Origin: Prochlorococcus marinus CUG1433
GTDB taxonomy: Bacteria; Cyanobacteriota; Cyanobacteriia; PCC-6307; Cyanobiaceae
Assembly (NCBI GenBank): GCA_017644425.1
Contig: JAEPLN010000001.1
Span: 434,001 to 498,000 of the forward strand
DNA length: 64,000 bases
Direction of reading: 5' to 3'
Positions 46,195-56,182 of this stretch are shown here, one piece after another. The translations under genes and the position numbers were made by a program. Numbering within the stretch: position 1 is the first letter of the stretch; every line of letters begins with the position of its first letter. Under the pieces are notes generated by a model, which worked only from the letters and a program-made list of their open reading frames with translations, was not told where the DNA came from and did not search any database.

Positions 46195-46749
46195 ATGAAA
46201 TTCTTTTTTTCAATCATAACCTCAGTTTTTCTGTTCCTAGGAATTACTCCAATTGCTCTGGCTGCTAATGGGCCTGCGTTAAACGCAGATAGAGCTAGCA
46301 CTGAATATACTGCTTCAGCCCTCACAAAATGCTCTGAAAATCCTAAATTCATTGAGAGAGCAAATTCTGCAACTACTCAAAAAGACATCTCAAGATTTGA
46401 AAGATATGGGAAAGCATCATGCGGAGATGATGGTCTTCCACATTTAATAATTGGACCTCCTCTTGAGCCATGGGGGGCTCTTTTAAATAGAGGTCATGAA
46501 GGAGATTTACTTATCCCCGGAGTATTGTTCATTTACATTGCTGGAATTATAGGCTGGTCTGGAAGAGAGTATCTGATTGAATCAAAAAAGACCAAGAATC
46601 CAGCAGATCTTGAGATCATTATTGACCTAGATTTAGCCAGAAAATGTCTTGTAAAAGGAGCCCAATGGCCTCTTCTTGCTAATAAACAAGGTAGAAATGG
46701 AGATTTAAGAGAGAAAGATAACAACATTACACTTAATGGTCCTCGCTAA
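46195..46749 (+). CDS. psaF: photosystem I reaction-centre subunit III, PsaF
   Basis: PsaF is the lumen-exposed subunit III of photosystem I. From ATG at 46195 it has a signal peptide (FFFSIITSVFLFLGITPIALA) and a mature domain with LTKCSENPKFIERA, FERYGKASCGDDGLPHLIIGPP (two conserved cysteines) and one membrane helix near residues 105-121. It is transcribed with psaJ. A TTG at 46186 has the better-spaced AAGGA sequence (46173-46177), so the true start may be 9 bases further upstream. About 66-75 bp separate it from divergent tsaD. Confidence 0.95.
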   Translation: MKFFFSIITSVFLFLGITPIALAANGPALNADRASTEYTASALTKCSENPKFIERANSATTQKDISRFERYGKASCGDDGLPHLIIGPPLEPWGALLNRGHEGDLLIPGVLFIYIAGIIGWSGREYLIESKKTKNPADLEIIIDLDLARKCLVKGAQWPLLANKQGRNGDLREKDNNITLNGPR

Positions 46750-46777
46750 ACATCCTTAAAAAACTTTCATAAAACAA

Positions 46778-46912
46778 ATGTTCAAAATTCTAAACACAAA
46801 ATTTATCAGGTCTGCTCCAGTGGTAGCAGCAATTTGGCTAAGCCTTACAGCTGGAATAATTATTGAATTTAATAGGTTTTTCCCAGATTTATTATTCCAT
46901 CCAATGAGTTGA
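46778..46912 (+). CDS. psaJ: photosystem I subunit IX, PsaJ
   Basis: This 44-residue gene is missed by common length cut-offs. It reads [20 protein letters not shown], then one hydrophobic segment ([14 protein letters not shown]), ending [11 protein letters not shown]. The sequence and its position 28 bp after psaF are diagnostic of PsaJ. It stabilises PsaF in photosystem I. The terminator hairpin at 46920-46953 follows. Confidence 0.95.
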   Translation: MFKILNTKFIRSAPVVAAIWLSLTAGIIIEFNRFFPDLLFHPMS

Positions 46913-46919
46913 TAAATAG

Positions 46920-46953
46920 AAAATAATCAAGTTTTTATTAACTTGATTATTTT
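46920..46953. terminator. bidirectional terminator shared by psaFJ and gmk
   Basis: AATAATCAAGTT (46922-46933) and AACTTGATTATT (46940-46951) are exact reverse complements with a six-base loop, extended by A/T pairs at either end. A T7 tract follows on the + strand (46950-46957) and A-rich sequence precedes it. It terminates psaFJ, and on the opposite strand would terminate gmk. The gmk stop codon lies within the 5' part of the stem, so the hairpin codes the last residues of guanylate kinase. Confidence 0.85.
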
Positions 46954-47481
46954 TTTTGCTGTTTCATCAACATTGTGATTTGTTAATGCAAAATCAAATT
47001 CATTTGATACTGAAATCTCATAATTAGCCCTTGAGAGTCTTTTTTTAATTGCCTCTTCTTTTTCTGTACCTCTATTTCTTATTCTTCTCTCTAACTCTTG
47101 TTTATCAGGAGGAAGTAAAAATATTGACTGTGAATTAGGAAACTTATTTTTTATTTGCCTTGCACCCTCTACTTCAATTTCAAGTAGTACGGTAAATCCC
47201 TTTTTTATTTTCTCATTAACTGAAGACAAAGGCGTTCCATAGAAGTTTCCAGCAAATTGAGCCCATTCAAGGAAAAGGTTTTGTTCAATCATTTCTTTAA
47301 ACTTTTCTTGGTTTAAGAAATAATAATTTTCTCCGTCCTTCTCTCCCTCTCTAGGTTCTCTAGTAGTTGCAGATATTGAAAGCCAAAAGTTTTTTTCTTT
47401 ACCTAATATTTCTTTAACAACTGTTCCTTTACCTACCCCGCTGGGTCCAGTAAGGATAATAAGTTTTTTTTGATTTTTCAT
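46927..47481 (-). CDS. gmk: guanylate kinase
   Basis: Gmk phosphorylates GMP to GDP. The 184-residue protein has LIILTGPSGVGKGTVVKE (P-loop near 8-20), SATTREPREGEKDGENYYFL (GMP-binding), EWAQFAGNFYGTP, and LLEIEVEGARQIK. Complete and standard length. Its last codons are part of the shared terminator. It is the first gene on this strand, divergent from the RqcH-type gene with 49 bp between start codons. Confidence 0.96.
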   Translation of the reverse strand: MKNQKKLIILTGPSGVGKGTVVKEILGKEKNFWLSISATTREPREGEKDGENYYFLNQEKFKEMIEQNLFLEWAQFAGNFYGTPLSSVNEKIKKGFTVLLEIEVEGARQIKNKFPNSQSIFLLPPDKQELERRIRNRGTEKEEAIKKRLSRANYEISVSNEFDFALTNHNVDETAKKIIKLIKT

Positions 47482-47530
47482 ATTAAATTTTTTACAGTAA
47501 AATAGACATCTTGTGAACTAAAAAGGAATA

Positions 47531-49255
47531 ATGCAAAAAGGTGTTCCACAGATAATGGATATTACATCTATTAGATCTGTCTTGCATTATTTGTCAAAGA
47601 ATATCTTACCTACAAAGTTTGAGACTGCCCAACAACCAGAGCCTAATACAATTCAATTATGTTTCAGAGGAGTTGATTCTCAAACATGGTTAGAAGTTTC
47701 ATGGAATGGAGACTCTCCAAGAATACTAAAGATAAATAAGCCAGAAAAGATAGGGAGAGAAAGCACACTTTCTAAACAAATAAGATACGGATTAAAGTAT
47801 ATGGCTTTAATTTCGATTGATCAAGATGATTTTGAGAGAGTTATAAAATTTAGTTTTGCGAAAAAACCTGGAGATGAAATTAATAAGTATTTAATTTTTG
47901 AATTAATGGGAAAACATAGTAATATTTTTTATCTGGATAATAAACATAAGATAATTGCCGTTGGTAAACAAATTAAATCAAGTCAATCTAGTTTTAGAAC
48001 AATTTCAACAGGATCAATTTATTCTGGCCCTCCAGTCAATCTCAAAAAACAACCTAGAGAAGATGAGTCTTTTCAATCATGGAAAGACTCAATTTCAATA
48101 GTACCTGAGTCTTTGAAATACTGTTTAATAAATACCTATCAAGGAGTAAGCCCTATCCTCACAAAACAATTAGAGGTTGTTAGCTCAACTGTTAATTCAG
48201 AAATAATGGGGAAAAATATTGATTTCATTAGCAACTCAGACTTAAAGGAGATATTTAAAAATTGGAAGATTTGGATAAATAGGTTTAAAAACAATAACTT
48301 TAACTTTTCTACATTCAACAAAGATTTTTATTGCGTTTGGTTTTTTGATAAGGAAATTAATTGCGAAAATAAAACAGATTTATGCACAAGCTTAGAGAAT
48401 TATTATGATTATCATCTGAAACAAAAAAAACTTGAATTATTGAAAAAGAAAATTGAAGGGATAATTTTTAAGCAGGCAAATACTGAGAAAAAGAATTTAA
48501 ATATTCAAAATGATCTTCTGACAAAATCAGAAAACTACGAGATATATAAAGAAAAAGCTGATATTATATTCTCCTCACATGAAATTAAAAAACAGGACAT
48601 TATAAAGGGACAAAAACTATATAAAAAATCAAAAAAACTAAAGAGATCTAGAGAATTAATAAAAGAAAGATTAAGCATTTACAAAACAAATATAGAGAGA
48701 TTAGACGAATTCACTACGCTTCTAGAAAATTTAAATTCTTTAAATCATGAAAAACTTTCTATGAGAATCAAACTAATAGAAGAAATTATGGAAGAAATTT
48801 GTAACGAGTTTAATATCAATATCAAAAAGCAAAGAGAAGATCAGAAAAATACATATGAGATAGAGTCTTCACCAATTCAAGTTGACACTCCCACAGGATT
48901 AAAGCTTCAGGTAGGGCGAAATATGAGGCAAAATGATTTAATAAGCTTTAAGTTCTCAAAAAAAGGCGATTTATGGTTTCATGCACAGGAATCACCAGGC
49001 AGTCATGTAGTTTTAAAGTCTTCATCTCAAGTAGCATCTGAACAAGATCTTCAAATAGCTGCTGATTTAGCTGCTTTATTTAGTAAGGCAAAAAGAAACA
49101 TTAAAGTTCCAATTAATTTAGTAAAGATTAAAGATTTGCAAAAAATCAAAAACGGAGGACCGGGTTGCGTTTCCTTTAAAAATGGAGAAATTATTTGGGG
49201 AAATCCTACAAGAGGAGAAGATTACATTAAAAAAAATCTTAAAACAGTAATTTAG
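47531..49255 (+). CDS. rqcH: NFACT-family protein, RqcH/Rqc2 homologue
   Basis: RqcH-type proteins bind stalled 50S-peptidyl-tRNA complexes and add alanine tails. The 574 residues show a NFACT-N domain (1-190), coiled-coil sequence about 310-410 rich in Lys/Glu/Leu, and the NFACT-R domain near 450-560, with GDLWFHAQESPGSHVVLKS and PGCVSFKNGEIIWGNP. SPGSHVVL is the family hallmark. ATG at 47531 has a good AAGGA before it; a second Met at residue 9 (MDITSIRSVLHY) is an alternative. Function inferred by family. Confidence 0.85.
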   Translation: MQKGVPQIMDITSIRSVLHYLSKNILPTKFETAQQPEPNTIQLCFRGVDSQTWLEVSWNGDSPRILKINKPEKIGRESTLSKQIRYGLKYMALISIDQDDFERVIKFSFAKKPGDEINKYLIFELMGKHSNIFYLDNKHKIIAVGKQIKSSQSSFRTISTGSIYSGPPVNLKKQPREDESFQSWKDSISIVPESLKYCLINTYQGVSPILTKQLEVVSSTVNSEIMGKNIDFISNSDLKEIFKNWKIWINRFKNNNFNFSTFNKDFYCVWFFDKEINCENKTDLCTSLENYYDYHLKQKKLELLKKKIEGIIFKQANTEKKNLNIQNDLLTKSENYEIYKEKADIIFSSHEIKKQDIIKGQKLYKKSKKLKRSRELIKERLSIYKTNIERLDEFTTLLENLNSLNHEKLSMRIKLIEEIMEEICNEFNINIKKQREDQKNTYEIESSPIQVDTPTGLKLQVGRNMRQNDLISFKFSKKGDLWFHAQESPGSHVVLKSSSQVASEQDLQIAADLAALFSKAKRNIKVPINLVKIKDLQKIKNGGPGCVSFKNGEIIWGNPTRGEDYIKKNLKTVI

Positions 49256-49285
49256 TTTATAATAAAAAAAAAATTTTAAATCTAA

Positions 49286-49546
49286 ATGTTTGATTTTCTT
49301 TTAGGCACTCATGAATTTTTAGGAAATCATAGTTTTCCAGAATTTATTGTTGGATATCTATTTGGTGCTGCATTAATAATTGGAGCTCCTACTGTTTTCT
49401 TACTACTTGCCTTCGTAAGCGCTTTAATGAAAACAAATGGGAAAATGGGTGGATATAGAGAATATGAAACTTATGGTGAATCATCTTTGAATGATGCCCC
49501 TCCTTTCTTATTACCAGATCCAACAAATCCTAAATTAAGCAAATAA
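49286..49546 (+). CDS. small membrane protein, unknown
   Basis: This 86-residue product has one long hydrophobic region at about 21-49 (FIVGYLFGAALIIGAPTVFLLLAFV) that could make one or two helices, and a polar tail with GGYREYETYGESSLNDAPPFLLPD. I recognise no family. It follows the RqcH-type gene after 30 bp and precedes tatC by 80 bp on the same strand. A thylakoid or plasma-membrane location is likely from composition. Confidence 0.68.
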   Translation: MFDFLLGTHEFLGNHSFPEFIVGYLFGAALIIGAPTVFLLLAFVSALMKTNGKMGGYREYETYGESSLNDAPPFLLPDPTNPKLSK

Positions 49547-49626
49547 TTAAGTTTATTGAAAAATAAATTGGACTTTGACAATAGTAGTGTTAAACCTTTT
49601 TCTTACATAATTTTTATCAAATAATA

Positions 49627-50385
49627 ATGAGAAGTTCAGGTCAAAGTGAAAAAAAATTATCAGATTCGATGACTTTTAGTGATCATTTAGAGGAGCTTCG
49701 TCAAAGGATACTAAACTCAATTTACTCAATAATTATTTCAATATTCTTTAGTTTTCTCATCATAAAGCCATTAATATCTTTTTTAGAAATTCCAGCTGGT
49801 GATATTCATTTACTACAACTTGCTCCAGGAGAGTTTTTATTTGTCGCTATTAAAGTTGCAGGTTACAGCGGATTGATAGTTTCTATGCCTTATATTTTTT
49901 ATCAAATAATATTATTCATTTCTCCTGGGTTAACAAAACAAGAAAAAAGCCTTATCTTGCCTGCAGTTTTTGGTTCAGGTCTTCTATTTTTTTTAGGATT
50001 AATTTTTTCATGGTGGATATTAGTCCCTGCAGCAATAAATTTCTTCATTAGTTTCGGTGCTGATATTGTTGAACCAACTTGGTCTATAGAAAGATATTTT
50101 GATTTTGTTCTCTTATTAATGTCTAGCACTGCAATAGCTTTTCAATTGCCAGTATTACAATTTATTCTTGGTTCTCTAGGAATAATCACAACAGAAAAAA
50201 TGATTTCGAATTGGAAGATAGTTGTAATTTCCTCTGCAATATTATCTGCAGTGATTACCCCTTCAACTGACCCATTGACTATGTCATTGCTATCTATATC
50301 GATTGTGTTTTTATTTTTTGTAGGTACTGGATTAACTTACTTATCAGAAAATCTTAAGTCAAAAACTCTTTCATCTTCTCATTAA
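49627..50385 (+). CDS. tatC: Sec-independent translocase component TatC
   Basis: TatC recognises twin-arginine signal peptides and is the core of the Tat pore. The protein is 252 residues. Signature sequences include MTFSDHLEELRQRI near 15-28, APGEFLFVAIKVAGYSG, FFISFGADIVEP and FQLPVLQFILG. Five to six hydrophobic segments. petC, 409 bp downstream on the same strand, codes a twin-arginine protein that would be a substrate. Its 3' end overlaps the convergent DUF3067 gene by 32 bp. Confidence 0.94.
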   Translation: MRSSGQSEKKLSDSMTFSDHLEELRQRILNSIYSIIISIFFSFLIIKPLISFLEIPAGDIHLLQLAPGEFLFVAIKVAGYSGLIVSMPYIFYQIILFISPGLTKQEKSLILPAVFGSGLLFFLGLIFSWWILVPAAINFFISFGADIVEPTWSIERYFDFVLLLMSSTAIAFQLPVLQFILGSLGIITTEKMISNWKIVVISSAILSAVITPSTDPLTMSLLSISIVFLFFVGTGLTYLSENLKSKTLSSSH

Positions 50386-50671
50386 GATCTAATTGCAAAC
50401 TGACAGCTCTACCTAACCTTGGCTTAGCATTGACTTTCTTTAGCCATTCCCTTACTTCTTCTGAATATCCACATCTATTTAAAATCTCGATTTTATCAGC
50501 TATCGATTTTTTATATTCATCTTCACTTAAAGGGAATGATTCCTGTCCAAGAAATCCCCACATCATTTGAAAATACACGAATTTTCCTCTTCTAAAGAGT
50601 CTAAAATCATATTTTTTTCCCCAGCGATGAATCAAATAATGTATAACTTCATCTACTAGCAATGGGTTCAT
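50354..50671 (-). CDS. DUF3067 family protein
   Basis: The 105-residue protein has VIHYLIHRWGKKYDFRLFRRGKFVYFQMMWGFLGQESFPLSEDEYK, then a charged helical end with EVREWLKKVNAKPRLGRAVSLQLDL. I recognise DUF3067, a family of cyanobacteria and chloroplasts whose function is unknown. The 3' end lies inside tatC (32 bp antisense overlap), an unusually long overlap for convergent genes in this window. Confidence 0.82.
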   Translation of the reverse strand: MNPLLVDEVIHYLIHRWGKKYDFRLFRRGKFVYFQMMWGFLGQESFPLSEDEYKKSIADKIEILNRCGYSEEVREWLKKVNAKPRLGRAVSLQLDLNEKMKEFLT

Positions 50672-50794
50672 TTAAATCAATTAATTAAGACTTCCTAAAC
50701 TTTTACTTTAAATTATTAAAAGTCCTATCTATTTGCAACAGAAATTGAACAATTTGCTCCATAATAATTAATAAATAACAGAACCAAGTAGCGA

Positions 50795-51331
50795 ATGACT
50801 CAATTAAGTTCCAATGATGTCCCTTCTATGGGTCGAAGGCAATTTATGAATCTTCTTACATTTGGTACCGCAACTGGTGTAGCTTTAGGAGCCCTTTACC
50901 CTGTAGCGAATTATTTCATGCCTTTAAGAGCAGGCGGTGGTGGAGGTGGAACTTCTGCTAAAGATGAATTAGGCAATCCAATAACTAAAACAGGTTGGTT
51001 AGCTACCCATCAAGCAGGTGACAGAAGTCTAGTTCAGGGGCTAAAGGGAGATCCAACTTATTTAATAGTTAATGAGGGTGGGGAAATAGGAGAATTTGGG
51101 TTAAATGCAATTTGTACTCATTTAGGTTGTGTTGTCCCATGGGATAGTGGCGCTAATAAATTCATATGTCCTTGTCATGGCAGTCAGTACGATACTAACG
51201 GGAAGGTAGTAAGAGGGCCTGCGCCTTTATCTTTAGCTCTAGCTCATGTCGATATTGAAGATGATGCTGTACTCGTCAAACAATGGTCAGAAACTGACTT
51301 TAGAACTAATGAAAATCCATGGTGGGCATAA
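50795..51331 (+). CDS. petC: Rieske iron-sulfur protein of cytochrome b6f
   Basis: PetC passes electrons from plastoquinol to cytochrome f. The 178 residues begin with a Tat-type signal: GRRQFMNLL (13-21), then a hydrophobic anchor ([22 protein letters not shown]). The 2Fe-2S ligands are CTHLGC and [13 protein letters not shown] flexible Gly-rich hinge (AGGGGGGT) follows the anchor. petA begins 6 bp after the stop. ORF gives complete mature domain. Confidence 0.97.
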   Translation: MTQLSSNDVPSMGRRQFMNLLTFGTATGVALGALYPVANYFMPLRAGGGGGGTSAKDELGNPITKTGWLATHQAGDRSLVQGLKGDPTYLIVNEGGEIGEFGLNAICTHLGCVVPWDSGANKFICPCHGSQYDTNGKVVRGPAPLSLALAHVDIEDDAVLVKQWSETDFRTNENPWWA

Positions 51332-51336
51332 AAAAA

Positions 51337-52290
51337 ATGAAAGGTCTTAAAAATCAAATTATGAAAAAAACAAGTTTATTTATCTGTACTCTGCTTTTCA
51401 TTTCAAGCATTGTATTTTATCCAGAGATCAGTTTTGCTTATCCATTTTGGGCTCAGCAAAACTACGAATCCCCAAGAGAAGCCACAGGTAAGATAGTCTG
51501 TGCAAATTGTCATCTAGCTCAGATGCCTACAATTGCAGAGGTTCCACAATCTGTTGGAGCAGACAGTGTTTTCAAAGCTGTAGTCAAAATACCCTACAAA
51601 AATGATTTAAAAGAGATAGGGGCTGATGGTTCGGAAGTTCCATTACAAGTTGGTGCTGTTGTAATGCTGCCTGATGGCTTTAAACTTGCTCCACAAGAAA
51701 GATGGACCGAAGAAATAAAAGAGGAGACAGAAGGGGTTTATTTTACTAACTACAGTGAGGAGAAAGATAATATCATTATTGTCGGACCTTTACCTGGCGA
51801 TACCAATAAAGAAATCGTTTTCCCTGTACTTTCCCCTGACCCATCCACTAATAAAGAATATCACTACGGGAAATACTCGTTACATATTGGAGGCAATAGA
51901 GGTAGAGGTCAGGTATATCCAACTGGAGACAAGAGCAATAATGTAGTATTCACTTCTTCCACCGCAGGAACTATAAATTCAATAGAAACAATTGAAGATG
52001 GTAGCTATCAAGTCAATATAGAAAACGATAATGGTGAAATAACTACTGAAGCAGTGCCTGTTGGTCCTCAACTTATCGTAAAAGCGCAAGACAAAATTAA
52101 TGTAGGTGACCCTCTTACTAATGATCCCAACGTTGGTGGCTTTGGGCAATTAGATGCTGAGGTTGTACTTCAGAGCCCTTATAGAGTTATTGGATTGATT
52201 GCATTCTTCATTGGTGTAGGCTTAACACAAATACTTTTAGTATTAAAGAAAAAACAAGTAGAAAAAGTGCAAGCAGCAGAGGGTATCTAA
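51337..52290 (+). CDS. petA: cytochrome f
   Basis: PetA is the c-type cytochrome of b6f. From ATG at 51337 it is 317 residues. Signal peptide ends ...EISFA, leaving [20 protein letters not shown]; the amino group of Tyr1 is a haem ligand in the family. CANCH binds haem c. The C-terminus has one membrane helix ([18 protein letters not shown]) with a short stromal tail. An in-frame start at 51319 inside petC is less likely. Cotranscribed with petC. Confidence 0.97.
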   Translation: MKGLKNQIMKKTSLFICTLLFISSIVFYPEISFAYPFWAQQNYESPREATGKIVCANCHLAQMPTIAEVPQSVGADSVFKAVVKIPYKNDLKEIGADGSEVPLQVGAVVMLPDGFKLAPQERWTEEIKEETEGVYFTNYSEEKDNIIIVGPLPGDTNKEIVFPVLSPDPSTNKEYHYGKYSLHIGGNRGRGQVYPTGDKSNNVVFTSSTAGTINSIETIEDGSYQVNIENDNGEITTEAVPVGPQLIVKAQDKINVGDPLTNDPNVGGFGQLDAEVVLQSPYRVIGLIAFFIGVGLTQILLVLKKKQVEKVQAAEGI

Positions 52291-52300
52291 CTTTCTCTAA

Positions 52301-53194
52301 ATGCTTATACTTCAAGCTTTTATACAATCTCCAGGAGAAACTTTTTTAAATTTAGGATTTATAACTATTAGATGGTACGGACTTCTTATTTCGGTTTCAG
52401 TTTTAATAGGCCTATTTGTCTCTAAAAAACTTGCAAGGGCAAGAAATATTAACCCAGAGTACATTAGTGAAATACTTCCATCATTAATAATCTCTTCAAT
52501 AATTGGAGCTAGAGCTTATTACGTAATTTTTGAGTGGAGGCAATATAGCGGAGAGAACTTTTTTACTTCTTTTGAACTATTCAACAACATCATTCAAATA
52601 CCTTCTTTTCTCGCAGTTTGGGAAGGAGGCATAGCAATCCATGGAGGTCTAATAGGAGCATTAATATCTATTATCTATTTCTGTAACTCAAAAAAAATTA
52701 ATTTAAAAACCTTTATAGATATATTAATACCCTCGATTATTCTTGGACAATCAATAGGAAGGTGGGGGAATTTTTTCAATAATGAAGCCTTTGGAGTTCC
52801 TACAAATTTGCCTTGGAAATTATTTATACCTATCCAAAATAGGCCTTTAGAATTTATTAATTATGAATTTTTTCATCCTACATTTCTCTATGAGTCATTG
52901 TGGAATCTTTTGATTTTCATCGTCCTTATTATTACCTTTAATAAACAAAATAAAACCGATTTTTTCAGGCCTGGCTTTATTAGCTGTCTTTATTTAATAA
53001 GTTATAGCTTTGGACGATTCTGGATTGAAGGTTTAAGAACTGACCCACTATGCATTGGTGGACTTCCACCTTTCTGTGATGGCGGTATAAGAATGGCTCA
53101 ATTTATAAGTATTTTTCTATTTTCTTCTGGATTAATTGGAATATCTTTTTTAAGATTGAGAACATATAGTGGGAAAAATAGAAAGAATGGATAA
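52301..53194 (+). CDS. lgt: prolipoprotein diacylglyceryl transferase
   Basis: Lgt attaches diacylglycerol to the lipobox cysteine of lipoproteins. The 297 residues have seven hydrophobic segments, [10 protein letters not shown]-like start ([11 protein letters not shown]), [24 protein letters not shown], and the signature [17 protein letters not shown] near 150-166. It lies 10 bp after petA and overlaps cobM by 8 bp. It would act on any lipobox protein such as the DUF3153 fusion. Confidence 0.95.
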   Translation: MLILQAFIQSPGETFLNLGFITIRWYGLLISVSVLIGLFVSKKLARARNINPEYISEILPSLIISSIIGARAYYVIFEWRQYSGENFFTSFELFNNIIQIPSFLAVWEGGIAIHGGLIGALISIIYFCNSKKINLKTFIDILIPSIILGQSIGRWGNFFNNEAFGVPTNLPWKLFIPIQNRPLEFINYEFFHPTFLYESLWNLLIFIVLIITFNKQNKTDFFRPGFISCLYLISYSFGRFWIEGLRTDPLCIGGLPPFCDGGIRMAQFISIFLFSSGLIGISFLRLRTYSGKNRKNG

Positions 53195-53942
53195 CAAAAT
53201 ATCCTTTATTGGTGTCGGTCCAGGCGATCCAGAATTATTAACTTTAAAAGCATTAAAAAAGATAAAAATTGCAGATGTCATTATTTGGACTGATTCTCTA
53301 ATTCCTGAAAAGATTTTAGATTCTGCTAAAGAAGGTTCTGAAAAAATAAAAACGAGTTCGCTCAACTTAGAGCAAATTACCTCAATAATGATAGAAAAAT
53401 TTCAGGCAGGGAAAACTGTTGTAAGGTTGCATGATGGAGACCCTTGCCTTTTTGGAGCAATTAGAGAGCAAATCGAAATTTTAAAAACCGAAAAGATTGA
53501 AATCGAGGTTGTTCCTGGAGTAAGTGCTTTTCAAGTTGCTGCAGCATATCATGAAGCTGAGTTAACCACCCCTGACGTAACGCAAACAATAATTTTAACT
53601 AGAGCAGGAGGGCGAACAGGGATGCCCGAAAAAGAATCTCTGAAAGATCTTGCGAAACACAATTCCTCTATATGTCTTTATCTAAGTGCTAGGCATGTGA
53701 AAAGGTCTCAAGAAGTTCTACTAGAGTTTTACCCTCCAGAGACTAAAGTGATTGTTGGATTTAGAGTATCTTGGGATGATGGTTGGACAGCATTAATAGA
53801 ATTAAAAGATATGGAAAAATTTTCTATTGAAAAAAAACTAATTAGAACAACCATTTACATAATTAGTCCAGCAATTAATAATTCTCAAAAAAGATCTAAT
53901 CTTTATAATCCATCTTATAGGCATCTCTTTAGGAAAAAATAA
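53187..53942 (+). CDS. cobM: precorrin-4 C11-methyltransferase
   Basis: CobM methylates C-11 of precorrin-4 with S-adenosylmethionine in cobalamin synthesis. From ATG at 53187 the protein is 251 residues and starts [21 protein letters not shown], the uroporphyrin methylase motif. [17 protein letters not shown] and [13 protein letters not shown] follow, then [11 protein letters not shown] which is typical of CobM. A further-upstream Met (53169) is in frame but the conserved part begins here. Overlaps lgt by 8 bp. Confidence 0.92.
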   Translation: MDNKISFIGVGPGDPELLTLKALKKIKIADVIIWTDSLIPEKILDSAKEGSEKIKTSSLNLEQITSIMIEKFQAGKTVVRLHDGDPCLFGAIREQIEILKTEKIEIEVVPGVSAFQVAAAYHEAELTTPDVTQTIILTRAGGRTGMPEKESLKDLAKHNSSICLYLSARHVKRSQEVLLEFYPPETKVIVGFRVSWDDGWTALIELKDMEKFSIEKKLIRTTIYIISPAINNSQKRSNLYNPSYRHLFRKK

Positions 53943-53997
53943 TCTTAAAGTTGATAGAAAAATATTAATTACTATAATTGGTAAAAATTTATTAGCT

Positions 53998-54486
53998 TTG
54001 AAAGAAATAAAATCTAACCCAAAAGACAATACCAAAAGAGAACAATCCGCTTTAAAGAGAATTGGAAGTTTTATTAAAGAGGCAAGGTTAAGTAGAGAGC
54101 AATCTATTGAAGAATTGGCTTCTGATTTAAAAATTGGATCTCATCAACTTAAAGCCATTGAAGAAGGTAACGAAGAAGAACTACCTGAAAAAGTATTTGT
54201 CAAAGCAATGGTTCGTAGAATTTCACAGAAGCTGAAACTTGATACAGAATTTTTAATGAATGAATTCAAGACGGAAAGGCAAGAGATAAAAATTGACGAA
54301 ATAGTTGAAGAAGTTGCTAAAAAAACAAATAAAACTAGACAATTTAAGAATCTAAGTCCAGTAGGGTTTTGGATATTTATTTTAATTTCAGGCCTTCTTG
54401 GACTAATCGCCTCGACCTTAATTTTCAATTTATTTTCAGACTCTTCTCAAAAGCAAACCCCAAAACAAGAACTTATTAAAAACTAA
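53998..54486 (+). CDS. RodZ-like helix-turn-helix membrane protein
   Basis: The 162-residue protein has an N-terminal HTH domain of RodZ type (about 18-90: IGSFIKEARLSREQSIEELASDLKIGSHQLKAIEEGNEEELPEK), a charged linker, and one membrane segment at about 123-146 (FWIFILISGLLGLIASTLIF), then a short tail. RodZ links the MreB cytoskeleton to the cell-wall machinery. The usual extracytoplasmic domain is absent or very short. It starts with TTG; its stop overlaps the convergent ppx end by 4 bp. Confidence 0.77.
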   Translation: MKEIKSNPKDNTKREQSALKRIGSFIKEARLSREQSIEELASDLKIGSHQLKAIEEGNEEELPEKVFVKAMVRRISQKLKLDTEFLMNEFKTERQEIKIDEIVEEVAKKTNKTRQFKNLSPVGFWIFILISGLLGLIASTLIFNLFSDSSQKQTPKQELIKN

Positions 54487-56078
54487 ATAACTTTTAAATC
54501 TAAATTCTTTAGTTCTTTTATTACATTACGACATAATCCTAAGTTCCATTTTTCAAGAATAAGATCATGGTTTTTATTTAAAGGTAAAAGTTCAAATGTA
54601 AGAATATTTCCCTGTAATTTTATTTGAACTGTGGAGATCGCCTTGTCAGGTCTTTGATCAAGAGATGCTGCTAGTCTCAAAATCAATGACATTTCAAGAA
54701 CTAATGTTTTATCTTCTTTGGATATTAAATTTTGCCAAGACTCATGTCTTTTCTTGGGTAAAGTCTTTCTATGGTATCTAGCAATTGAAGCAATAATATT
54801 TGTTTCTGCTTCAGAATATCCCAACAACTCACAATTTTTTATTAAGTACCAAGAGTGTTTGTGATATGAACCAACATTCACGTATTTCCCACAATTATAA
54901 AGATTAGAAGCTGCCCAAAGAAGTTCTTTGGCTTTAGGGTCTTTATCGCTATGAAAGATATTTTTAGTCTGATCGTAGATTTGAAAGGCAATATCGATAA
55001 CTTTCTCAGCTCTTGTACTATCTACGCCAAACTTTCTTGCCTGATGAACTATGGTTGTTTTTCTAATATTACTTTGAATATTTAATTCGTTTTTTATTAT
55101 CCCTTTACGAAGCATCCAATCAACAACTAAACCCTCTCTAAGAGCCCTCTCACTTATAGTTAATTCATTAAAGTTCAACATCTCCATTGCGGTGTTTAAT
55201 ATCAATGCTCCTGGAACAATTATTTCCGCTCTTCTCTCACTTAATGAAGGTATTTTCTTGATTTCCGAAACTGGCAATTTAATTAGTTTTTCCAATACAT
55301 TTTGTAAATTTTCCCTTTTAAATTTATAACCATGCAACTTTTGTTTAGATTCTCCCAAATCATCTGAAATCAAATTTCCTAATGAGGTTGCAGTGCCACT
55401 AGTTGCAATCATAGATAAAGTATTATCTCCCTTAGATCTACTGTTTATTTTTCTAACAGATGGTTCTAAAGATCCTTTAATAAAAGTTTTTAGAAAACTC
55501 GATCTTTCTGAATCTATAGAATCTTTATTTAAAAAATCATTTTTAAGTCTTACCGCACCAATTCTAGAACTGGTAAGAGCTATAGCATCTTTTTTATCAG
55601 CAAGTATTAATTCAGTAGATCCTCCTCCAATATCTATGATTACAAAAGACTGATCTTCAAAAGCCATACCAGAGAGAACACCAAGGTAAATTAATCTAGC
55701 TTCCTCAGAACCACTTATCATTTCTATTTGAATATCAGTTTCATCAAGAACTCTTTTAATAAAATCTTGACCATTTGGAGCTTCCCTAACTGCACTTGTT
55801 GCTGCTGTTACTATTTGTTTTACTCCATTACTTTTGCAATATTCCTTAAATCGCTTAAGAGTAACTAATGCTCTTTGGATTGATTCTTCAGTAAGATTAC
55901 CCTCCTCATCTCTTTCTCCAAGACGAGTGGTTGATTTATCAGTAAATTTTATTGAAAATGATTTTAATTCTAGATTAATTTCTGCTACCAAGAGATGTGT
56001 AGAGTTAGTTCCAATATCTATAGAAGCTACTAAAACTTGCTTTTCTTGAAAATATCTTAAATCTTGTTTCTGTATCAT
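54483..56078 (-). CDS. ppx: exopolyphosphatase, Ppx/GppA type
   Basis: Exopolyphosphatase removes terminal phosphates from polyphosphate; related GppA acts on pppGpp. The 531 residues start VLVASIDIGTNSTHLLVAEI (sugar-kinase-like phosphate site), then ERALREGLV, DIGGGSTELI, ATSGTA and a C-terminal HD-like region with SIARYHRKTLPKKRH. Length is typical of long Ppx. It probably links to phosphate storage. Convergent with the RodZ-like gene and divergent from ubiA. Confidence 0.9.
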   Translation of the reverse strand: MIQKQDLRYFQEKQVLVASIDIGTNSTHLLVAEINLELKSFSIKFTDKSTTRLGERDEEGNLTEESIQRALVTLKRFKEYCKSNGVKQIVTAATSAVREAPNGQDFIKRVLDETDIQIEMISGSEEARLIYLGVLSGMAFEDQSFVIIDIGGGSTELILADKKDAIALTSSRIGAVRLKNDFLNKDSIDSERSSFLKTFIKGSLEPSVRKINSRSKGDNTLSMIATSGTATSLGNLISDDLGESKQKLHGYKFKRENLQNVLEKLIKLPVSEIKKIPSLSERRAEIIVPGALILNTAMEMLNFNELTISERALREGLVVDWMLRKGIIKNELNIQSNIRKTTIVHQARKFGVDSTRAEKVIDIAFQIYDQTKNIFHSDKDPKAKELLWAASNLYNCGKYVNVGSYHKHSWYLIKNCELLGYSEAETNIIASIARYHRKTLPKKRHESWQNLISKEDKTLVLEMSLILRLAASLDQRPDKAISTVQIKLQGNILTFELLPLNKNHDLILEKWNLGLCRNVIKELKNLDLKVI

Positions 56079-56182
56079 TTCTTTTTATAAGATGCAGATA
56101 TCTTTAATCCATTAATAAATATACCCAAGATTGATTATTAAATAATAGAAATCATTTAATACTAGTAAGATTATTTAAAGTT

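Noticed and set aside
51319-51336. Upstream start for petA inside petC
   Set aside because: The added residues MVGIKK are not part of the cytochrome f signal; ATG at 51337 after the petC stop is simpler.
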